Source: Anaerolineae bacterium (GTDB taxonomy: Bacteria > Chloroflexota > Anaerolineae > JAFGEY01). From it: a stretch of DNA of 5,729 nucleotides. Where the stretch lies: assembly GCA_016929205.1 (NCBI GenBank), contig JAFGJF010000135.1, forward strand, positions 1-5,729, in the 5' to 3' direction. This document shows, piece by piece, positions 1 to 3,937 of this stretch. Made by a program: the position numbers and the translations under genes. Numbering within the stretch: the first letter of the stretch is position 1; each line of letters opens with the position of its first letter. A model generated the notes under the pieces. The model was given only the letters and a program-made list of their open reading frames with translations, did not search any database and had not been told where the DNA came from.

Positions 1-10
1 AATCTGCCAT

Positions 11-67
11 GGTAACATTTACTCGTGAGTCAACGAATGTCTTTGGGTAACATTTTTAGTGAGTCAA
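11..67 (+). repeat. Imperfect tandem direct repeat at the 5' edge of the MBL-fold gene
   Basis: Two copies of GGTAACATTT-(4 or 5 nt)-TGAGTCAA lie at 11-33 and 46-67. The first block is offset by 35 nt and the second by 34 nt, so one copy has one more base than the other. Copy 2 reads in the frame of the downstream gene as GNIFSES. Copy 1 would read GNIYS and then a TGA stop in another frame. Neither offset, 35 or 34, is a multiple of three, so a duplication of this kind would shift the reading frame. It may be a genuine small duplication that damaged the gene, or an assembly artefact at a contig edge; the window alone cannot separate these. Confidence 0.6.
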
Positions 68-687
68 GTCGCCGGGTTTACTGCCACGAGTATGAGGTGT
101 ATAATCTACAGGCCGTCATGAAGCCGGAGATCTGGGACTACTTGTTCGATGAGAACGGCAACTGCATCTGGACCGAGTTTGACAGAGAGGACATTGTGCC
201 CTTTAGGGAGTACGAGATTGCCGGTGTGCCAGATGGCCATACATTTGATTTGGGCGGCGGCCACGAAATCGAGTTGGTATTCCTGCCCGGCCATTCTTGC
301 GGTCATGCAGGTTTCTTGGACAAAACGAATCGCATCTTTTTCTGTGGCGACGATGCGTGTTTTGGAGCAGTGGGCATCGGCGGTTCCAGGCCGGACAATC
401 CGCACGCAAAACATGCTACTGTCGAGGGGCTCTACAATGAACTCGTCAAGCTCACCGCGCGTATGGACGAATTCGACGGTCTGTTTCCAGGGCACGGTCT
501 TGTCGATGCGGGTCCGATCATGTTGGTCAACGTGATGGAAGCGTGCAAAGCAGTGCTGGATGATCCTGAATGCTATGACGACATCGGCGAAAGGTCGTGG
601 CATGGTGTGACCCACACAATCTATCGCAAGATGATCTACCAGTCCGGCTATTTGATGTATACCAAAGACAAGCTATATCTGGAATAG
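25..687 (+). CDS. MBL-fold metallo-hydrolase, N-terminally truncated or broken
   Basis: This is the C-terminal two thirds to three quarters of a metallo-beta-lactamase-superfamily zinc hydrolase, a soluble cytoplasmic enzyme of unknown substrate. Numbering from the GTG at 25, visible zinc ligands are His90 (LPGHSCGH), Asp109 or Asp110 (FFCGDDACFG) and His157 (FPGHG), in the order usual for the fold. The segment VYCHEYEVYNLQ (about residues 18-29) matches the strand that normally follows the HxHxDH motif. That motif, which supplies most zinc-1 ligands, is absent: the frame is closed by TAA at 13-15 and only a few residues precede VYCHEYE. Neither GTG 25 nor ATG 37 has a Shine-Dalgarno sequence, so I do not trust either as a real start. 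A small direct repeat at 11-67 coincides with the break. The stop is TAG 685-687, followed after 23 nt by the GH13 gene, suggesting one transcript. As it stands the product should lack a complete metal site. A pseudogene, or a sequence error at the window edge, are both possible. The superfamily call is firm; the start is not. Confidence 0.75.
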   Translation: MSQRMSLGNIFSESSRRVYCHEYEVYNLQAVMKPEIWDYLFDENGNCIWTEFDREDIVPFREYEIAGVPDGHTFDLGGGHEIELVFLPGHSCGHAGFLDKTNRIFFCGDDACFGAVGIGGSRPDNPHAKHATVEGLYNELVKLTARMDEFDGLFPGHGLVDAGPIMLVNVMEACKAVLDDPECYDDIGERSWHGVTHTIYRKMIYQSGYLMYTKDKLYLE

Positions 688-698
688 CAAGATAAAAC

Positions 699-704
699 AA
701 GGAG
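699..704 (+). promoter_or_regulatory. Shine-Dalgarno site of the GH13 gene
   Basis: AAGGAG lies 6 nt upstream of ATG 711 and fixes that start. It sits in the 23-nt gap after the MBL-fold gene, where there is no room for a separate promoter plus leader, which supports co-transcription of the two genes. Confidence 0.75.
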
Positions 705-710
705 CCTGCC

Positions 711-2375
711 ATGTTTCCCCCATTTCCACCCATCACCGAGGAATTGCAGCCCGAATTTCATAACCCTGAATGGCTTGAAAAGGCGATCATGTACGAGATC
801 TATCCCCAGTCGTTTTATGACACAAATGCTGATGGGATCGGCGATCTGCCGGGCGTGATCGCCAAACTGGATTACGTTCAGTCGCTGGGTGTCAATGTCA
901 TCTGGCTGAACCCGTGCTTTGAGTCGCCCTTTGGCGATGCCGGGTATGATGTTGCCGATTTCTACAAGGTTGCGCCACGATATGGCACTAACGAGGATCT
1001 GCGCTGCCTGTTCGAGGAAGCGAAAGAGCGAGGGATCCGAGTGGTGCTGGATCTGGTCGCCGGGCACACGTCGGTGGAATGTGAGTGGTTCAAGCAGTCG
1101 GCACAGCACGCGCGCAACGAGTACTCGGACTGGTATATCTGGTCCACCAGCTTGTTCAACCGGGGGCCTTTTGCCTCGCAACATCACTTTATCGCGGGGA
1201 TGTCCGAGCGGATGGGCGGTTATCTGCCCAATTTCTTTCCATTCCAGCCGGCGCTCAACTATGGCTGCGCCAATCCCGATCCCGATCAGCCGTGGCAGCA
1301 GGCGGTGGATGCACCCGGGCCAAAGGCGGTGAGAGCCGAACTGCGCAAGATCATCCAGTTCTGGTTGGACATGGGTGCGTCCGGTTTTCGGGTGGACATG
1401 GCTGCTTCACTGGTCAAAGAGGACCCGGGTTCGCGGGCGACGATCCAGTTGTGGCGCGAAATTCGCGCGTGGCTGGACCGGGACTATCCCGAAGCGGTAC
1501 TGATCTCGGAATGGGGCCGCCCTGACCGGGCGATCAAGGCTGGGTTCCACGTGGATTTCTATCTCGGCTTTCGCGGAGCTGGACTGACGTCCCTGTTTCG
1601 CAAGCAGTTTGGCCGGATGGGCATGGGCGGTGGCGGATTCAGTTTTTTCGACTCTGAGGGCCTGGGAAACATCCGAGAGTTTGTCGACGAGTACCAGATG
1701 CGTTACGACGCCACGCGCAAGGCAGGTTACATCTGCATGTTCTCCGGCAATCACGACGTTGTGCCGCGCCTGGGCAAAGGCCGTACGTTCGACGACCTGA
1801 AACTGGCCTTTGCTTTTCTGTTAACCATGCCCGGTGTGCCCAAGATTTACTACGGTGACGAGATCGGCATGGTAGGTGTGCCTGGACTGCCCTCCAAGGA
1901 GGGTGGTTATATGCGCACAGAGGTACGCACGCCGATGCAGTGGAACCACGAGCCAAATGCAGGGTTCTCGACCGCCGATGCATGGCAGCTTTATCTACCG
2001 GTCGAGGCCGATCTGGATAGCCGCACGGTTGCCGCCCAGGAGCAGGACGCTCAGTCGCTCTTGAACGCAATCCGCACGTTGACGCAGATCCGACTGGCAC
2101 ACCCGGCGTTGGGCAACCGCAGCGCATATGAGGTCCTGTACGCCAGGCCGGGGCGCTATCCGTTCGCCTTTCTGCGCTATGCTGGCGGTGAGCGGATGGT
2201 GGTCGCGATCAACCCTGCTGACCGCGCGGTGCAAGTGGATCTGCTCGCCGATGCATTGTCCCCGACACAGGAGGCCCCGGTCACGATGTGGGGCGTTGAG
2301 GATGGCCTGACGCGCACGGAGGAAGGATGGCAGATCGTGTTGCCAGGAGTGAGTGCAGGGATCTACCAGATCTAG
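711..2375 (+). CDS. GH13 alpha-amylase-family glycosidase (alpha-glucosidase / oligo-1,6-glucosidase type)
   Basis: This 554-residue retaining glycoside hydrolase of family GH13 probably hydrolyses alpha-glucosidic bonds in malto- or isomalto-oligosaccharides in the cytoplasm; no signal peptide is visible. The (beta/alpha)8 barrel starts at about residue 25 (IMYEIYPQSFYD), followed by a calcium-site-like DTNADGIGD (37-45). Conserved region I is DLVAGHTS (114-121), region V is QPALN (179-183), and region II is GFRVD with nucleophile Asp229. Region III is LISEW with acid/base Glu267, and region IV is FSGNHD with transition-state stabiliser Asp349. YYGDEIGM (380-387) follows, and a short C-terminal beta domain ends the protein (about 470-554). 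QPALN resembles the QPDLN signature of the oligo-1,6-glucosidase group rather than the MPKLN of neopullulanases, so an exo-acting glucosidase is favoured. Trehalose-synthase-like or transferase activity cannot be excluded. The length fits a single-domain glucosidase of about 550 residues. One oddity is that the usual Asn of region I (DxxxNH) is Gly118. The enzyme looks intact and active. Family confidence is very high; exact specificity is inference. Confidence 0.95.
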   Translation: MFPPFPPITEELQPEFHNPEWLEKAIMYEIYPQSFYDTNADGIGDLPGVIAKLDYVQSLGVNVIWLNPCFESPFGDAGYDVADFYKVAPRYGTNEDLRCLFEEAKERGIRVVLDLVAGHTSVECEWFKQSAQHARNEYSDWYIWSTSLFNRGPFASQHHFIAGMSERMGGYLPNFFPFQPALNYGCANPDPDQPWQQAVDAPGPKAVRAELRKIIQFWLDMGASGFRVDMAASLVKEDPGSRATIQLWREIRAWLDRDYPEAVLISEWGRPDRAIKAGFHVDFYLGFRGAGLTSLFRKQFGRMGMGGGGFSFFDSEGLGNIREFVDEYQMRYDATRKAGYICMFSGNHDVVPRLGKGRTFDDLKLAFAFLLTMPGVPKIYYGDEIGMVGVPGLPSKEGGYMRTEVRTPMQWNHEPNAGFSTADAWQLYLPVEADLDSRTVAAQEQDAQSLLNAIRTLTQIRLAHPALGNRSAYEVLYARPGRYPFAFLRYAGGERMVVAINPADRAVQVDLLADALSPTQEAPVTMWGVEDGLTRTEEGWQIVLPGVSAGIYQI

Positions 2376-2384
2376 AGGTCTACG

Positions 2385-2401
2385 TGGTTGTGGCGCAACC
2401 A
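2385..2401 (+). other. Small intergenic hairpin between the GH13 and alpha/beta hydrolase genes
   Basis: TGGTTG (2385-2390) can pair with CAACCA (2396-2401) around a TGGCG loop, 9 nt after the GH13 stop. No T-run follows, so it does not qualify as an intrinsic terminator; it could act as a 3'-end stabiliser or processing signal, or be chance. The rest of the 86-nt gap shows no convincing promoter, which leaves read-through from the GH13 gene the simplest source of transcription for the next gene. Confidence 0.3.
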
Positions 2402-2450
2402 GGTCCCTTGTTCCGCACGTGCCAACAGTGTACCAGATGAAAACAGACAG

Positions 2451-2455
2451 GGAGG
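2451..2455 (+). promoter_or_regulatory. Shine-Dalgarno site that fixes the GTG start of the alpha/beta hydrolase
   Basis: GGAGG ends 6 nt before GTG 2462. The next in-frame ATG is residue 16 of the protein and lies inside the first beta hairpin, so the GTG is preferred. Confidence 0.75.
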
Positions 2456-2461
2456 AAGAAA

Positions 2462-3268
2462 GTGGCAACTTGGACAGATGGATTTGTCGAGACCAACGGC
2501 ATCAACATGCATTACATACGCACCGGCGGGGACAAACCGCAGGTGGTCCTCTGTCACGGATTCAGCGATAGTGGGGCCTGCTGGACATCGCTGGCCAGGT
2601 CGCTGGAGAAGGACTATGATATCTACATGATCGATGCCCGCTGCCACGGGCAGTCTTCTGCGCCAAAGAACGGCAACGACGCTGAGACAAGAGCGGATGA
2701 CCTGGCTGGCTTCTTTGAGGCAATGGGTCTGGACAAGCCCGTGATCGCGGGGCACTCGATGGGGGCACAGTATACGCAGCTGTTTGCGGCCAAGTACGGT
2801 CAATTGCTAGCAGGCCTGATCCTCGAGGATCCGCCGTGGTTTAGCCCTAGAGCGGGAACGCCGCGCCATCGACGTGCAGGGTGGAGGGAGCAGTTCCAAG
2901 TTTTCAAGGAGCAGTCATTGGAAGAGGGCATTGCGGCCTGCGAGGCAGAGCACCCCAATTGGGAAGCAGGGACGTGTGAGTTGTTCATTCGCGCCAAACT
3001 GGAGCTGAACTTTAACGTGTTTGAGGGATCCGCCTCGGATGTGGCAACCTGGCAAGAGACCCTGTCGGACGTACGCTGTCCGGTGCTGATGTTTACCGGC
3101 GATCCAGAGCTGGGCGCCATCGTCACCGATGAGGTGTTTGAGGTCGCCCAGTCGCTTGCCCCACAGGTGCAACGGGTGCATATCACAGGCGTGGGACACC
3201 ACATCCGCTATGCCGCGCCACAGCCCTTTGCGCAGGCAGTCAAGGTATTCCTGCGCCAGATACTCTAG
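2462..3268 (+). CDS. Alpha/beta hydrolase-fold hydrolase
   Basis: This 268-residue soluble enzyme of the alpha/beta hydrolase superfamily (AB hydrolase-1 type) has the usual length for a single-domain member. The fold order is clear. An N-terminal hairpin carries NGINMHYIRTGG (12-23). VVLCHGFSDSG (28-38) contains the oxyanion-hole HG. IDARCHGQS (57-65) follows. The nucleophile elbow is GHSMG (97-101) with Ser99. A cap region occupies about 125-200. VLMFTGDPELG (208-218) carries the likely acid Asp214. VGHHIRY (244-250) carries the catalytic His246. The triad is therefore complete. Substrate cannot be read from sequence: esterase, C-C hydrolase, lactonase and haloalkane-like activities all use this scaffold. 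The DPELG acid motif and GHHIR histidine motif resemble carboxylic-ester or C-C hydrolases, but I would not choose between them. Translation starts at GTG 2462 behind a strong Shine-Dalgarno. It lies 86 nt after the GH13 gene with no clear promoter between, so co-transcription is likely though a functional link is not obvious. No signal peptide is seen. Confidence 0.93.
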   Translation: MATWTDGFVETNGINMHYIRTGGDKPQVVLCHGFSDSGACWTSLARSLEKDYDIYMIDARCHGQSSAPKNGNDAETRADDLAGFFEAMGLDKPVIAGHSMGAQYTQLFAAKYGQLLAGLILEDPPWFSPRAGTPRHRRAGWREQFQVFKEQSLEEGIAACEAEHPNWEAGTCELFIRAKLELNFNVFEGSASDVATWQETLSDVRCPVLMFTGDPELGAIVTDEVFEVAQSLAPQVQRVHITGVGHHIRYAAPQPFAQAVKVFLRQIL

Positions 3269-3301
3269 CGGTTCCGACTTGCAAATCTCTCTGAGGGCCT
3301 C

Positions 3302-3328
3302 TTGACAGGAGACCTTTTCTGTTATATT
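3302..3328 (+). promoter_or_regulatory. Candidate promoter of the MarR-family gene
   Basis: A perfect TTGACA -35 hexamer (3302-3307) is followed by TATATT (3323-3328, five of six consensus bases) at a short 15-nt spacing. TATTGT (3325-3330) would give 17 nt but matches less well. The element lies in the 105-nt gap between the hydrolase stop and the regulator start. Operator-like palindromes begin 2 nt after the TATATT hexamer, so a bound repressor would cover the -10 and start-site region. This supports autoregulation. Confidence 0.65.
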
Positions 3329-3361
3329 GTTTAGATGTCTGAACATTAGATGTCTAAACAA
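3327..3361 (+). promoter_or_regulatory. Double MarR-type operator (two tandem palindromes)
   Basis: Two 15-bp tandem units differ by one base: TTAGATGTCTGAACA (3331-3345) and TTAGATGTCTAAACA (3346-3360). Each contains a 12-bp palindromic box, TTAGA-TG-TCTGA (3331-3342) and TTAGA-TG-TCTAA (3346-3357). The whole element is also bounded by 9-bp inverted arms, TTGTTTAGA (3327-3335) and TCTAAACAA (3353-3361). The pattern TTAG-n4-CTAA is that of the known SlyA operator consensus TTAGCAAGCTAA, so binding by the MarR-family protein encoded immediately downstream is a strong inference. Box centres are 15 bp apart, about one and a half helical turns, so two dimers would sit on roughly opposite faces of the DNA. 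Confidence 0.75.
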
Positions 3362-3363
3362 AT

Positions 3364-3367
3364 GAGG
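3364..3367 (+). promoter_or_regulatory. Shine-Dalgarno site that fixes the GTG start of the MarR-family gene
   Basis: GAGG (within GAGGTGA, 3364-3370) lies 6 nt before GTG 3374. An in-frame TGA at 3368-3370 precedes the GTG by one codon, so no earlier start is possible; the next in-frame ATG is codon 9. Confidence 0.7.
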
Positions 3368-3373
3368 TGATCA

Positions 3374-3826
3374 GTGAACAACCAACTCGATTCAGATATG
3401 GTGAGCTTGCTCGGTCAGGTCTGTAGACTTGAACACGCTAGGTCCCACGAACTGCTGGAAGAACTGGGGCTCTATCGTGGTCAGCATCGCATCCTGCGTG
3501 CTTTGTGGCAGCAGGACGGGCTGACGCAGACCGAACTATCCGAACAGTCACACGTCAGGCCGGCGACTATGTCTACGACGATCCAGCGCATGGAGGCAGC
3601 AGGGCTTGTGGAACGCAGGCGTGATGCCGAGGACCAACGCATTTCACGCGTGTACCTGACTCGGAAGGGACGGGTTCTGCAGGAGGATGTGGAGCAGGTC
3701 TGGAGCAGGATGGAGGAGGAGCTTTTTGTCGATTTTACGCCGGAAGAGCGTATGCTACTACGACGACTGTTTCTTCAGATGCGGGAGAACCTTGCGCGCG
3801 TGACCCAGCGGAAGCGGCGGCACTAG
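3374..3826 (+). CDS. MarR-family winged-helix transcriptional regulator
   Basis: This 150-residue protein has the normal length for a MarR-family dimeric repressor. Helix 1 and part of the dimer interface lie at about 5-35. The winged helix-turn-helix spans about 36-100: LTQTELSEQSHVRPATMSTTIQ (50-71) holds the helix-turn-helix, with the recognition helix near 62-72. RMEAAGLVERRRDAEDQRISRVYLTRKG (72-99) forms the beta wing with the family-typical D-x-x-D-x-R pattern. C-terminal dimerisation helices at about 100-145 end in a basic tail (TQRKRRH). There is a single cysteine (Cys17), so a thiol-based redox switch is possible but not evident. The gene has its own promoter, overlapped by two palindromic boxes, and a third similar box lies before the ABC exporter gene 112 nt downstream. 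The likely role is ligand-relieved repression of itself and the exporter. The inducing molecule is unknown. Family assignment is firm; the target set is inferred from the repeated operator-like sites. Confidence 0.95.
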   Translation: MNNQLDSDMVSLLGQVCRLEHARSHELLEELGLYRGQHRILRALWQQDGLTQTELSEQSHVRPATMSTTIQRMEAAGLVERRRDAEDQRISRVYLTRKGRVLQEDVEQVWSRMEEELFVDFTPEERMLLRRLFLQMRENLARVTQRKRRH

Positions 3827-3828
3827 AT

Positions 3829-3850
3829 GGCCTTGGAAGGGCCTTTTTTT
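3829..3850 (+). terminator. Weak intrinsic terminator candidate after the MarR-family gene
   Basis: GGCC (3829-3832) pairs with GGCC (3840-3843) across a TTGGAAG loop and is followed by seven T residues (3844-3850). It lies directly after the TAG at 3824-3826. The stem is only 4 bp; a longer CCTT/AAGG pairing exists but leaves a 2-nt loop or a bulge. Termination is probably partial, which would allow some read-through into the ABC gene besides its own promoter. Confidence 0.45.
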
Positions 3851-3853
3851 GTG

Positions 3854-3881
3854 TTGGGTTGATTAGATGTCAAAGTATATC
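3854..3881 (+). promoter_or_regulatory. Candidate promoter of the ABC exporter gene
   Basis: TTGGGT (3854-3859) and TATATC (3876-3881) are spaced 16 nt apart. Both are imperfect (three and four of six consensus bases), so the call rests mainly on position: after a putative terminator, before the ABC gene, and with an operator-like box lying between the two hexamers. Confidence 0.4.
3863..3874 (+). promoter_or_regulatory. Third MarR-type operator box, upstream of the ABC exporter
   Basis: TTAGATGTCAAA matches the second operator box (3346-3357) at 11 of 12 positions; the shared block ATTAGATGTC is identical over 10 bp. It lies 63 nt before the ABC start codon and inside the candidate promoter spacer, where a bound MarR dimer would block RNA polymerase. 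One half-site is degenerate, suggesting weaker binding than at the regulator's own promoter. Confidence 0.6.
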
Positions 3882-3925
3882 GAGGAAATACCCTATGAAC
3901 TGGATCCAAAACACAATGAGTACCC

Positions 3926-3931
3926 AGGAGG
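3926..3931 (+). promoter_or_regulatory. Shine-Dalgarno site of the ABC exporter gene
   Basis: AGGAGG, a full-consensus site, ends 6 nt before ATG 3938 and decides between this ATG and the in-frame ATG five codons later (codon 6). Confidence 0.8.
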
Positions 3932-3937
3932 AAGTCT

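Noticed and set aside
1..24. Extension of the MBL-fold gene to the left window edge
   Set aside because: The gene's own frame has a TAA at 13-15. The other two frames carry stops within the first 50 bases or so, so no continuous extension exists in the window.
1639..2127. 162-codon minus-strand open frame within the GH13 gene, and similar ones at 648-1187 and 1407-1754
   Set aside because: They overlap an intact GH13 enzyme, have Arg/Pro/Cys-rich composition and no motif or convincing ribosome binding site.
2368..2376. Overlapping AGATCT and TCTAGA palindromes at the GH13 stop codon
   Set aside because: Short six-base palindromes of this kind occur by chance, and there is no flanking structure to suggest a protein-binding site.
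2353..2571. Plus-strand 72-codon frame bridging the GH13 stop and the alpha/beta hydrolase start
   Set aside because: It overlaps both real genes in another frame, has no Shine-Dalgarno and no recognisable sequence. The GGAGG at 2451-2455 serves GTG 2462.
3296..3320. Possible terminator for the alpha/beta hydrolase: GGCCTC (3296-3301) pairing with GAGACC (3309-3314), then TTTTCT
   Set aside because: The stem has a C-A mismatch and only five pairs, the T-tract is interrupted, and the loop is the -35 hexamer of the next promoter. It is too weak to call.
3362..3370. ATG AGG TGA mini-frame before the MarR gene as a leader peptide
   Set aside because: It is only two sense codons and coincides with the Shine-Dalgarno of the MarR gene; chance is the simplest explanation.
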